DNA of 64,000 nt from positions 1 to 64,000 of the forward strand of contig JAIQEY010000026.1 of the NCBI GenBank assembly GCA_020073565.1, given 5' to 3'. Below the pieces are notes generated by a model, which made no database searches, was not told where the DNA came from, and saw only the letters and a program-made list of their open reading frames with translations. Source of the DNA: Terriglobia bacterium. GTDB taxonomy: Bacteria; Acidobacteriota; Terriglobia; Terriglobales; Acidobacteriaceae. Of this stretch, positions 8,890 to 16,741 are shown piece by piece. Positions within the stretch are counted from its first letter, which is position 1. Every line of letters begins with the position of its first letter. The translations under genes and the position numbers were made by a program.

Positions 8890-10383
8890 TCACGCCGAAG
8901 CAGCAACCGGCACTTCGACGCTGACCGCCGTGCCGGCTCCCGTTTTTGACTGGATCGAGAGCTTGCCATTGACGAGATGGGCACGCTCCCGCATGGCCAC
9001 GATTCCAATGCCGATTGGTTCGGGCTGTTCCGCCTTCAACCCAACCCCCTGGTCCTGGATGATCAGGCGCAGCATATTGTCGGCGAACTCGATCGTGACC
9101 GACACGGTCTTGGTCTGAGCATGCTTGGAGACGTTGCGCATGCATTCCTGCGCGATGTGATAAATGCTGCTCGCAACTTCCCGCTGCAGAGACTCGGGAA
9201 CGTTCCGGCTGGTGAACTTGGTCGCAATGCCCGACCTCTGCTGAAACTCCTCGCAATACTGCTCCAGAGCAGCTTCCAGCCCAATGTCGTCCAAAACCGA
9301 AGGGTGTAACTGGTGAGAAACCCGGCGCACGCTTTCCGCCGCCTCGGCGGCGCGCAACTGTAAGGGGCGGATGTCGGCGATAAGATCCTGCGCGACCGGT
9401 TTCGTGGCCAACTTACCCAGATCCATCGCGAGAAACGCCAGAGTCTGACTCAGATCGTCGTGCAGATCCCGGGCGATCCGGCGGCGCTCATCGTCCTGTG
9501 CGGTCATCATGCGAGCAGCCAGGGCGCGCAGTTCGTCGCTCTGACGGCGAATCGCCTGCTCGTCGGCACGACGTTTGGAGATGTCCGTCACCAGGGCGAC
9601 TCCCAAAGCCCCTTGCGATGACTGGATATAACTGAGGCTGATCTCGACGAAAAACTCCGTCCCGTCCTTGCGGCGGCCCAGCAGATCCAGGCCCATACCC
9701 ATAGGGCGCGTCTGTGGGCTCTGGAAGAACCGGTCCCGGTGGGCCTTATGCCCGCCTCGGAACTGCCTCGGGACAAGGATGTCCACCGGTTGGCCAATCA
9801 GTTCGCTGACGGCATATCCGAACATCTTCTCGGTGGCGGGGTTGGCCATGACGATGAGCCCGGCTGCATCCACAATAAAAATCGCCTGTGCAGCCGACTG
9901 AAAGAACGCGTGGGCCCTGGATTCACTCTCCTGAAACGCTTGCCGCGTCCGCTGGATGGGCGTGAGGTCGCGTGCGATGGCCGAGGCTCCGACGATCCGG
10001 CCGCCAGCATCGCGGATGGGAGAAACCGTCACGGAGACGTTGAGCAGCTGTTTGTCTTTGGCAACGCGAATCGACTCGAAGTGGTCGACGCTCTCGCCTC
10101 GCCGGATCTTTTCCAGAATGGTGGGAAGCTCGTCGGCACGATCGGGTGGAATCAGAATCGATATATTGTTGCCGACGACTTCGTCGGAGCGGTAGCCGTA
10201 GATGCGTTCCGCACCCCGGTTCCAGCTGGTGATGATTCCTTGCAGGCTCTTGGAGATGATAGCGTCGTCAGAGGAATCGACGATCGAGGCTAGCAATGCC
10301 CTGGCTTCAAGAGGCGGCGCCTTGCTCCTGCCCTTAGCCTTCCCGCTGACTCGTGGCGTTTTCCTGCCGGTTTTCTTTGGCAC
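8890..10383 (-). CDS. PAS-domain sensor histidine kinase (NarX/HisKA_3 type)
   Basis: A 497-residue soluble kinase. It starts at a GTG (10383) preceded by GGAGG. A basic N-terminal tail is followed by PAS 1 (about residues 30-145; SWNRGAERIYGYRSDEVVG), PAS 2 (about 150-275; NPATEKMFGYAVSELIGQP), a HisKA_3 dimerisation helix with the phospho-acceptor in RIARDLHDDLSQT (near 310) and a HATPase domain with NVSKHAQTK, DQGVGL and GIGIVAMRERA. No membrane segment is present, so it should sense a cytoplasmic or diffusible cue, and no haem-PAS signature is obvious. The NarL-type regulator gene begins 67 bases away in the opposite direction and is the likely partner. Confidence 0.92.
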   Translation of the reverse strand: MPKKTGRKTPRVSGKAKGRSKAPPLEARALLASIVDSSDDAIISKSLQGIITSWNRGAERIYGYRSDEVVGNNISILIPPDRADELPTILEKIRRGESVDHFESIRVAKDKQLLNVSVTVSPIRDAGGRIVGASAIARDLTPIQRTRQAFQESESRAHAFFQSAAQAIFIVDAAGLIVMANPATEKMFGYAVSELIGQPVDILVPRQFRGGHKAHRDRFFQSPQTRPMGMGLDLLGRRKDGTEFFVEISLSYIQSSQGALGVALVTDISKRRADEQAIRRQSDELRALAARMMTAQDDERRRIARDLHDDLSQTLAFLAMDLGKLATKPVAQDLIADIRPLQLRAAEAAESVRRVSHQLHPSVLDDIGLEAALEQYCEEFQQRSGIATKFTSRNVPESLQREVASSIYHIAQECMRNVSKHAQTKTVSVTIEFADNMLRLIIQDQGVGLKAEQPEPIGIGIVAMRERAHLVNGKLSIQSKTGAGTAVSVEVPVAASA

Positions 10384-10450
10384 GCTGGGCCTCCAGGACG
10401 ATTGGCAGGATTTTTAAAGCATAATACACTTTGGACCCGAGCACTTGGCG

Positions 10451-11089
10451 ATGAAAATACGCGTCCTTTTGGGCGATGACCACGCGTTCATACTCGACGG
10501 GGTTCGTGCTGTTTTGAGCGCCGAATACCAGGTCGTCGGGCAAGCCAACGATGGCCGCGCCCTGGTCGAGGCAGCGGAACGATTGAAACCGGATCTGGTC
10601 ATTCTCGACATCAGCATGCCGCTGCTGAACGGGTTCGAATCGGCCAAGCAGATCCTCAAGATCCGTCCTACCACCAAGCTGATCTTCCTGAGCCAGCACT
10701 TGAATCCAGCCTACCTGCGCCATGCCCTGAAGGTAGGCGCTTCCGGGTACGTGCTGAAATCCGACTCCAGCCAGGAACTGCCACGGGCCATCCAAACCGT
10801 AATGCGTGGCGAGACTTATATCACGCCCGCGTTCGGGCAGGATGTCATCGATAACCTGTGGAGCCGGACCGGAGAAGTTAACAATCAGACGGAACAACTG
10901 ACCGACCGCCAGCGCGAGATTCTGCAGCTAATCATTGACGGCAAGGGGAATAAGGAGATTGCCGACCTGCTCCATGTCTCCGTCAAGACGATCGAGTTTC
11001 ATCGGGCTCGCCTCATGACCAAACTGGGTGTCCGAAGCGTCGCCGAACTCACCAAGGTGGCTCTCCAACAGGGCCTGATTCCTGAGTAA
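10451..11089 (+). CDS. NarL/FixJ-family response regulator
   Basis: A 212-residue regulator. The receiver domain (residues 1-120) has the acidic pair in LLGDDHAF, the phospho-acceptor Asp in LVILDISMPLLNGF, and the switch Lys in YVLKSDSS. The C-terminal LuxR-type helix-turn-helix (about 145-210) reads LTDRQREILQLIIDGKG and then VSVKTIEFHRARLMTKLG. The ATG at 10451 is preferred to the TTG two codons earlier. It is transcribed divergently from the PAS kinase, whose HisKA_3 class normally pairs with this regulator class. A closely similar receiver-only gene follows 67 bases downstream. Confidence 0.92.
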   Translation: MKIRVLLGDDHAFILDGVRAVLSAEYQVVGQANDGRALVEAAERLKPDLVILDISMPLLNGFESAKQILKIRPTTKLIFLSQHLNPAYLRHALKVGASGYVLKSDSSQELPRAIQTVMRGETYITPAFGQDVIDNLWSRTGEVNNQTEQLTDRQREILQLIIDGKGNKEIADLLHVSVKTIEFHRARLMTKLGVRSVAELTKVALQQGLIPE

Positions 11090-11156
11090 GAACTAGGGAA
11101 AACCCCAGTCGTCCATCTCTAGCCACTCTTGTACCGTTCTGATTGAAGGAACACGA

Positions 11157-11573
11157 GTGGCGACTGAAGGTCAAAAACGGATTCTCCTGGCCGATGACCA
11201 CACCGTTATGCTCGAAGAGGTTGAGACGCTCCTCAAAGCGGACTACAACATCGTCGGCGCCGTGGAAAATGGAGCCGACCTGGTCGAGGCAGCGCAGCGG
11301 CTCAAGCCGGATCTCATCATCTCCGACATCAGCATGCCCGTCATGAACGGCTTTGAAGCTGCGGCCAAGCTCCGAGCCGCCGGGATCACAGCCAAACTCA
11401 TTTTTCTTACCGTTCAATCAGCCGCGCCCTATGTAAAAAAGGCGCGAGCGGTGGGCGCCCAGGGCTATGTCCTCAAGGCATACACCACCGAGTATCTGCC
11501 TGCTGCCGTTTCTGCCGTTCTCGCCGGCAACCCATACATTTGCCCTCAACTGCCGCAGGACACCTGGCGGTAG
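11157..11573 (+). CDS. Receiver-only response regulator, paralogue of the preceding gene
   Basis: A 138-residue stand-alone receiver domain. It begins at a GTG with AAGGA 7 bases upstream. The acidic pocket (LLADDHTVM), acceptor Asp (LIISDISMPVMNGF) and conserved Lys (YVLKAYTT) are intact. Its alpha-2/beta-3 segment LVEAAQRLKPDLIISDISMP is nearly the same as LVEAAERLKPDLVILDISMP in the upstream regulator, so it looks like a tandem duplicate that lost the DNA-binding domain. It ends at PQDTWR and no helix-turn-helix appears in any frame before the next gene. It could act as a phosphate sink or bind a protein partner. Confidence 0.85.
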   Translation: MATEGQKRILLADDHTVMLEEVETLLKADYNIVGAVENGADLVEAAQRLKPDLIISDISMPVMNGFEAAAKLRAAGITAKLIFLTVQSAAPYVKKARAVGAQGYVLKAYTTEYLPAAVSAVLAGNPYICPQLPQDTWR

Positions 11574-11753
11574 CCTCGGGTCCGACTCACGTCACACTTC
11601 CGGCAGCATTTCTTCCCGCTTGTATGTCGTATTGGGCCGATCAGTCGTATGGAGAGGACTAGGGATACACCTAGTGGCAGCCATGGTTGCGTTTCGCTAC
11701 ATTGAGCCATACTCAGTTGGGGTTTGAACTTACTGCAAAGGATGGTGGGCTTT

Positions 11754-12545
11754 ATGATGAATGCACAGCTTCGCACGTCAGACGGATCCGAGGGTTTTCC
11801 TTTCTCGGCTCTCACTCAGCAGGGCAACAGTAAGATCTCGCCGTACGGCTTGCCGGTTGGCGATCACTGCGTCAGCTCTGCGCTGCGTGCCAATGGCCTC
11901 TCCTCGCTCGGCGATGCGTCTTTGGCGGATCTCGACCGGATCGCCCACACCACTTCCTTCCCGGAAGGAGCAGTCATATTCGTGGAAGGCCAAATCCCAC
12001 GCGGCGTCTATATCCTTTGCCAGGGGCGCATGAAGCTGACGACCACCAACCGGGACGGCAAAACCCTGATCATGAGGATCGTGCAGCCGGGAGAAATTCT
12101 TGGGCTGCAGTCCATGGTTACGGGCAAGCCCTATGAGCTCACGGTCGAGACTCTGCAACCCTGCCAACTGGCGTTTGTGAATCGCGCTGACTTTCTCCGC
12201 TTCATCAAGGAACACGCCGATGCCTGTTTGCACGTGGCGCAGCAGCTCAGTAACGAGTGCCAGTCTGCCTATGACATGGTCCGTTCCATTGGATTGTCCC
12301 ATTCAGTTTCAGAGAAACTGGCGCGGCTTCTTCTGCAATGGTCCGGCGACGGACGGGTCACCGAAGGTGCGATCCGTCTGAAGCTCGCCCTGACTCATGA
12401 AGAAATGGCCCAACTGATCGGCACGACCAGAGAGACCGTGACTCGCACTCTGGGCGAACTGAAGAGGCGTCGCGTTCTCGAGCTAACCGGCTCAACGCTT
12501 CTCATTCGGAACCGGGCGGCACTCGAGGGACTGGTGGGGGCTTAG
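11754..12545 (+). CDS. Crp/Fnr-family transcription regulator
   Basis: A regulator of about 263 residues: a cyclic-nucleotide-binding-like beta-roll (about 60-170; FPEGAVIFVEGQIPRGVYIL, GEILGLQSMVTG), a dimerisation helix and a Crp-type winged helix (about 205-260) with HEEMAQLIGTTRETVTRTLGE as the recognition element. The four-cysteine cluster that binds iron-sulfur in FNR is absent, and I see no clear cAMP-contact set. The start is ambiguous among ATGs at 11742, 11754 and 11757; AAAGGA at about 11737-11742 favours 11754. It is followed after one base by the zinc-ribbon reading frame, which may be co-transcribed. Confidence 0.88.
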   Translation: MMNAQLRTSDGSEGFPFSALTQQGNSKISPYGLPVGDHCVSSALRANGLSSLGDASLADLDRIAHTTSFPEGAVIFVEGQIPRGVYILCQGRMKLTTTNRDGKTLIMRIVQPGEILGLQSMVTGKPYELTVETLQPCQLAFVNRADFLRFIKEHADACLHVAQQLSNECQSAYDMVRSIGLSHSVSEKLARLLLQWSGDGRVTEGAIRLKLALTHEEMAQLIGTTRETVTRTLGELKRRRVLELTGSTLLIRNRAALEGLVGA

Positions 12546-12609
12546 TATGACGTACCGTTCAACATCGGGTCTGTCTCGCTATGAATCGGACATTCCGCAA
12601 GGAGGAGCC

Positions 12610-12858
12610 ATGTCTGAGAACTGGTTATGGGAACAGCACTCTTTGGTAGCAGGTGCATGTTGCCCGGTGCCTGGTTGCGGCGCACTCGTCATCAGCTACC
12701 AGTCGACCGCGTGCCTCGATGAAGGGACTTGTACGTGCTTCCTGGGATGGGATTTTACTTGTCCGCGCTGCGGCACTCAGTTCGCGCCCCCTCGGGACAA
12801 TCTGATCTTCCAATCTGTGCCCAAGGATTGGCTGCTGGCAGGTATTTCGCACGCCTAG
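12610..12858 (+). CDS. Small zinc-ribbon-like protein
   Basis: An 82-residue protein starting at ATG 12610, which has a near-perfect AAGGAGG Shine-Dalgarno just upstream; the in-frame ATG at 12547 lacks one. It carries two cysteine clusters, ACCPVPGCGA and CTCFLGWDFTCPRCG, spaced as in zinc ribbons, and no other recognisable domain. It is downstream of the Crp/Fnr regulator on the same strand and may be in the same transcript. Zinc binding is inferred; a role as small regulator or RNA/DNA binder is speculative. Confidence 0.75.
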   Translation: MSENWLWEQHSLVAGACCPVPGCGALVISYQSTACLDEGTCTCFLGWDFTCPRCGTQFAPPRDNLIFQSVPKDWLLAGISHA

Positions 12859-12890
12859 CCACGACGGCAATGCGTTCGTCCTTCGCCAGT

Positions 12891-13280
12891 TCAGACAGGC
12901 GATGGTGATGACCGGTCACAGAGTCGAGTAACTACCGGTAACAATGCTCTGATCTCTCCGTGTTTGGGTACGACGGCATCGACCAATTTCTGCGTCTCCT
13001 CTGGGATCTCACTGCCGGAAAACATGATGACCAGGGTCTCCGGTCTCATACGCCTAATTTCGGTAGCGACTTCGTGCCCGTTCAAATCGGGCATCTGGTA
13101 ATCAAGAAGCACGGCGTCAAAGGTAGATGTGGTGGCAAGTCTCAGTCCGTGTCGGGCGGACGCCGTTGTAACAACGTTGAATCCCAATCCCTCAAACAAA
13201 GATCTTTCGTATTCCAAAATCGCCTGATTGTCATCGATACAGAGGAGGACTTTCCCTTGTCCTTGATACGCTTGGGCCAT
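12891..13280 (-). CDS. Receiver-only response regulator
   Basis: A 129-residue single receiver domain: acidic pair in LLCIDDNQAI, acceptor Asp in AVLLDYQMPDLNG, Thr/Ser in MFSGSE, and Lys in VVPKHGE. It has no output domain, so it would act through protein contacts. Start ATG 13280 has GAGAGG upstream. It is convergent with the zinc-ribbon gene and lies downstream of the HD-GYP gene on the same strand after a 283-base gap that contains an operator-like palindrome and a separated inverted repeat. Confidence 0.85.
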   Translation of the reverse strand: MAQAYQGQGKVLLCIDDNQAILEYERSLFEGLGFNVVTTASARHGLRLATTSTFDAVLLDYQMPDLNGHEVATEIRRMRPETLVIMFSGSEIPEETQKLVDAVVPKHGEIRALLPVVTRLCDRSSPSPV

Positions 13281-13298
13281 TTATACCTCTCAAAAAAT

Positions 13299-13356
13299 GG
13301 GCAGCCCCGCCTACACGGGGGGGTGATGTGGGTGTATTAGGAAGGCCGGGCTGCCC
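13299..13356. promoter_or_regulatory. Separated inverted repeat in the receiver gene leader
   Basis: GGGCAGCCC (13299-13307) and GGGCTGCCC (13348-13356) are exact reverse complements 40 bases apart, lying 19-76 bases before the receiver start. A long-loop leader hairpin or paired protein sites would fit. Nothing else recognisable is in the leader. Confidence 0.35.
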
Positions 13357-13440
13357 TTCGAATGCCCTAAGGCAAACTGAAACTCGACCGGAATCTCCCA
13401 CAGCTTTGAAGTTAGTTTGACCCAAGGTCTTAACCGTGTC

Positions 13441-13456
13441 TGTTCAAAAGTGAACA
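13441..13456. promoter_or_regulatory. Operator-like palindrome TGTTCA-N4-TGAACA
   Basis: A perfect 16-base dyad with 6-base arms and AAAG spacer, 161-176 bases upstream of the receiver-only gene start and 108 bases beyond the HD-GYP stop. The form and spacing resemble a dimeric regulator site upstream of an activator-dependent promoter. No binding protein can be assigned. Confidence 0.45.
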
Positions 13457-13563
13457 CCACGGAAAATAAGACCGGTGTGTGGCTGAGTGGGAATGCAAGA
13501 AGATGGGGGCGACTGGATGCCGACTCCTGAGCTAGCCGCGCAGGACAACGGCAAGCCAACAAG

Positions 13564-14277
13564 CTACAGAGCGGCGGCTGTACTGGTGCCGGCGGCCGCG
13601 AAGACTTCGGCAGCCTCCTGCTCGGCGATCGGGATAAACGTCTGGACAACTCCGCTGTCAAACTGGCTTCCGCTGCTGGCTAACAGGCGCCGGATCGCTT
13701 CTTCATGCGGCAGCCCTTTCCGGTAGCAGCGGTTGGAGACCATGGCATCGTAGGCGTCGATGACGGAGACGATTCGCGACGCGAGCGGAATGTCGTGTCC
13801 TTTTAATCCCGCGGGGTAGCCACTGCCATCCACACTTTCGTGATGATGCAAGGCGTACAGGCTGGCTTCTTCAAGCCCGGAGAATAAGCGCAGGATGGAC
13901 CAACTGTATTCGGGATGCCGGTTGATAATGGCGCGCTCCTCAGCCGTGAGCGCCGAAGTTTTCTTCAGAATGGCGTCGGGAACGCCAATCTTACCGACAT
14001 CGTGCAGCAGGGCTGCGACTTCTACCTGATACAAACATTTTTCGGGGATGTCGAGCTTGCGAGCCACGCGCAGCGCCCACTCGGCCAGGCGAGTGCTGTG
14101 GACGCCGGTACTGATGTCCTTCAAGTCGAGCAGTTGGTTGAAGGCGCAGACCACCGAGTCGCGAAACGTGGCATGGTGCTCCTCCAGTTCCTTGACTCGC
14201 AGCAGCAACAGCGATTTTTCGGTGTCCGCGATGAAGGCGCTGATCATGTTCGCTCCACACATGTACTTAGAAGCCAT
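13564..14277 (-). CDS. HD-GYP domain phosphodiesterase (probable cyclic-di-GMP hydrolase)
   Basis: A 237-residue protein. After an N-terminal helix (residues 12-40, possible coiled coil) the HD-GYP domain has the metal-binding LLHDVGKIGVPDAIL near residue 90, the HHHESVDGSGYPAGLKG motif near 145, and IPLASRIVSVIDAYDAM near 165. The GYP and HD residues are all present, so hydrolysis of c-di-GMP to GMP is expected. It lacks its own sensor or receiver domain; the neighbouring stand-alone receiver on the same strand could be its control partner (inference). The start at ATG 14277 has no strong ribosome-binding site; the ATG at 14262 is an alternative. Confidence 0.88.
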   Translation of the reverse strand: MASKYMCGANMISAFIADTEKSLLLLRVKELEEHHATFRDSVVCAFNQLLDLKDISTGVHSTRLAEWALRVARKLDIPEKCLYQVEVAALLHDVGKIGVPDAILKKTSALTAEERAIINRHPEYSWSILRLFSGLEEASLYALHHHESVDGSGYPAGLKGHDIPLASRIVSVIDAYDAMVSNRCYRKGLPHEEAIRRLLASSGSQFDSGVVQTFIPIAEQEAAEVFAAAGTSTAAAL

Positions 14278-14314
14278 CTGGCTCTATCGATATCCGCTGA
14301 ATCAACCAATTGCC

Positions 14315-14514
14315 GGTCCCGTAGGGACCACCGAAAATAGCCCGGCGCTTCAGCGCCGGGTCAGTCCAATCCGGTGAACCAGTCCCGGCAGGGACGACTG
14401 AGGACTGACAGCGACGCTGCTACTCAGTCGTGCCTCCGGCACTCCCTAATCGACGAATCGCGGGCATTCCCGCCAGTAAACTGGCGGGCTATTTTCGACG
14501 GTCCCTCCGGGACC
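14315..14514. repeat. Mirrored REP-like palindrome array (REPIN-like)
   Basis: The gap 14278-14554 has no gene. It holds outward-nested hairpins: GGTCCC-gta-GGGACC (14315-14329), then CCGAAAATAG, then CCCGGCGC-TTCA-GCGCCGGG (14341-14360); in the mirror half CCCGCCAGT-aa-ACTGGCGGG (14469-14488), then CTATTTTCG, then GGTCCC-tcc-GGGACC (14500-14514). Between them are GTCCC-ggca-GGGAC (14382-14395) and GTGCC-tcc-GGCAC (14430-14442), each next to a GACTGA tail. Similar hairpins recur near 38.4 and 58.2 kb. Confidence 0.8.
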
Positions 14515-14554
14515 GACCCTGAGGGAATTGCTCCTCGGCTCGTAACCCAGACGG

Positions 14555-15874
14555 TTAGTACACATGACATACCTGCACCGCGTTATAAGCATCCAGCCGG
14601 CCGAAACCCAGGTCCGGATCTGAAATCCAGTCCGCGCGCGCAAGTCCCGCCGCCACCAACGGCGTGGGGCAGTTGCCATGCGTACCCATCATCAGGGCCG
14701 CAGTACCGGCGACCAATGGTGTGCTGAACGACGTTCCCCAACCCGCCGCATACGTATTCCAGGGATAGGTCGTCACCACACCTTCCCCCGGGGCCGCCAG
14801 CCAAACCGGAGGCGCACCGTAGTTGGTAAACGTCGATTGGATGTCGTCGTTCGACGTCGAAGCCACATCGACCACGCCCAGGAAGCCCCCCGGATACGTG
14901 ACCGTTCTCTGGCCATCGTTTCCAGCCGAGGCGACGGAAAGCACGCCTTTGCTGTTCGCGTAACGGATCGCTTTGGCGAGTTCGGGCGAGTCGCTGGTGT
15001 AGTTAAAGCTCATGTTCATGACGTCGGCGCCATTCTTCACGGCGTAGTAGATGGCGCGCAGAATGTCGGAGCTGTAGGCCGTGCCGTCGGCATGGAATGC
15101 CTTCAGCGGCATAATCTTCGCCTGCGGAGCCACCACATGCACGAGGCCGGCGGTCATGGTTCCATGCCCGAAGGCGGAGTACTGCTGATTGTCTAGCACA
15201 GCGACGGTGCGCTGATCTAGGACCGCAACGGTTCTCTGGTTGACTAAGGCGGCTGATGCCGAGCCTGAGTTCGAGCCAGTCCCACTTATATCGGTTCGCT
15301 CCGAGCCCCCATTTTGGTTTCGAGTAAAGTCGTAGCCGGGAAGCAGTACTCCTCTCAATACCGGATGCGCAGGGTCGACTCCTGTATCGATGATGGCCAC
15401 CGTTACTCCGGCACCGCCCACACTGAAGGACGAGTGGGTGGCGTCGTTGCGAATCAGTTGAGTGGCCGGCTGCGCAACGTAGCCGTGCCATACGATCGTG
15501 CCGTAGTAAGAAGTGGGAGTTTCGTCCGTCAGGTAAGACGGAGGCGGACCGGCCTCTGCGGACTGGGTGTTGACGATTTGATCGATCTCAACGCCGACGA
15601 TCCCCAGTTGCAGTTGGAGCTGTAGGAGCGCGGTGACCGGGTCAAGCACCGAGGGGAAGGTCACCACGAACAATTGACCTTGGGGATCGCCCAGACCTTG
15701 CTGGACCTGACATCCGAGCAGTCTGCAAACAAGATTGATTCCTGGAAGTCCCAGCGAGTCGCGCACGACCAGGCGAGTGTCGGCTTGGGCTGCCGGTACG
15801 ACCAGCAAGCCGCACAGCACTATGGCACAAATCGCGAAGTATCGTTTCAAACTTGGTCTATGTTGCTGTGTCAT
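14555..15874 (-). CDS. Secreted subtilisin-family serine protease (S8)
   Basis: A 439-residue protease with a signal peptide (about residues 1-31, ending VPAAQA), a propeptide-like region of about 100 residues, and an S8 catalytic domain. The triad is visible: Asp in VAIIDTGVDPAHPV, His in SAFGHGTMTAGLV, Ser in GWGTSFSTPLVAG; the oxyanion Asn is in SVASAGNDG. Between Asp and His lies an insertion containing QRTVAVLD twice in a row. It is the last gene of a co-directional series with the TPR-CHAT protein and ECF sigma factor, 135 bases after the anti-sigma-like gene. Its peptide products could feed the ABC importer at the head of the series (inference). Confidence 0.93.
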   Translation of the reverse strand: MTQQHRPSLKRYFAICAIVLCGLLVVPAAQADTRLVVRDSLGLPGINLVCRLLGCQVQQGLGDPQGQLFVVTFPSVLDPVTALLQLQLQLGIVGVEIDQIVNTQSAEAGPPPSYLTDETPTSYYGTIVWHGYVAQPATQLIRNDATHSSFSVGGAGVTVAIIDTGVDPAHPVLRGVLLPGYDFTRNQNGGSERTDISGTGSNSGSASAALVNQRTVAVLDQRTVAVLDNQQYSAFGHGTMTAGLVHVVAPQAKIMPLKAFHADGTAYSSDILRAIYYAVKNGADVMNMSFNYTSDSPELAKAIRYANSKGVLSVASAGNDGQRTVTYPGGFLGVVDVASTSNDDIQSTFTNYGAPPVWLAAPGEGVVTTYPWNTYAAGWGTSFSTPLVAGTAALMMGTHGNCPTPLVAAGLARADWISDPDLGFGRLDAYNAVQVCHVY

Positions 15875-16009
15875 TGGTTGTATTCCGTCCCCCGCCGGGC
15901 TGCGCTCACGGAGCGCAAGTGTTGAAAAATTCTACGTTGCTGAACTCGTAGGAGCTAATTACACGTGTAATCAACGCGTAATCCTCTTCTAGTAATGGCT
16001 CCTGCCCGC

Positions 16010-16648
16010 TTAAGTAACAGGTGGTCGCATTACGTCAGGGTCCAGATTGATTGGGGGAATACGAACTGGCTTGTGGCCGGGAATTTCGACCGATAGTCGC
16101 AGCCGGTCTTGGGCCGCGAATTCCAACTGAAACTCGCCGAATTCATTGGCTGAAGTCTCCGCCAATGGCTGACCGGTCTCGGTCCATAAGATGACCGCTA
16201 CCTGTCGTGGAGCGACTTTCGCTCCGCCTTTGTCTACTACCTGGCCGATCAGAGAGAGCGTTCCCGATTGCGGCCGGCTATCAAGTACCAAGTCCAACAT
16301 CGTTCCCTCGGCCTCGAACACCAACTGCCGCGAATCTGAGGCGCCGGAGCGCACGCCAGCGGTCAACGGCTGGCTCAGACTGTCGAATACCAGTCTGGCC
16401 ATAGTCCACGGACTCGGCTTTGGCGATTGGCTGGCTGCAGATTCCAGCTTGACCATCCGAACCACATCGTCTGGAGGTGTGAAGCTCGGCTCGTTGCCCG
16501 TAATCGAATAAACCCTCTTCCAAAGGCTGCGAGTTGCTGCGCAATCCGGGCAACCGCTCGCGATATGAGCCTCGATCTCCCGATCCGTTTGCGATGCGCC
16601 GATGCCCCGCACAAAATCGGTCCAAACTTGCTCTGAAAAGTGCTTCAC
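16010..16648 (-). CDS. Anti-sigma-like zinc-motif protein with carboxypeptidase-regulatory-like domain
   Basis: A 212-residue protein. The GTG at 16648 is chosen because GAGGT lies 6 bases upstream and the product then starts (M)KHFSEQVWTDFVRG, a common acidobacterial form; the longer TTG start at 16684 has no such support. Residues 25-36 contain HIASGCPDC, the His-Cys-Cys zinc motif of anti-sigma N-termini. The C-terminal part (about 125-205) reads as a beta-sandwich with GTLSLIGQVVDKGG and TSANEFGEFQLEF, like carboxypeptidase-regulatory domains. No membrane helix is seen, so it is not a classic transmembrane anti-sigma factor. It follows the TPR-CHAT gene and probably regulates the ECF factor or CHAT protein. 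Confidence 0.75.
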   Translation of the reverse strand: MKHFSEQVWTDFVRGIGASQTDREIEAHIASGCPDCAATRSLWKRVYSITGNEPSFTPPDDVVRMVKLESAASQSPKPSPWTMARLVFDSLSQPLTAGVRSGASDSRQLVFEAEGTMLDLVLDSRPQSGTLSLIGQVVDKGGAKVAPRQVAVILWTETGQPLAETSANEFGEFQLEFAAQDRLRLSVEIPGHKPVRIPPINLDPDVMRPPVT

Positions 16649-16741
16649 CTGTGACCTCAATTCGGGGAAAGTGGTTCTGAACAATAAGGGGGCCCAAATG
16701 GCCGAAAAATATAGGCTGGAACAAAATAATCCTGGTGGCTC

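Noticed and set aside
11574..11753. Frameshifted DNA-binding domain after the receiver-only gene at 11157
   Set aside because: No frame encodes a LuxR-type helix-turn-helix in this stretch, so the protein is truly receiver-only.
13311..13661. Minus-strand frame of 116 residues before the receiver gene
   Set aside because: Arg/Ser/Pro-rich low-complexity sequence that overlaps the HD-GYP 3' end and the inverted repeat.
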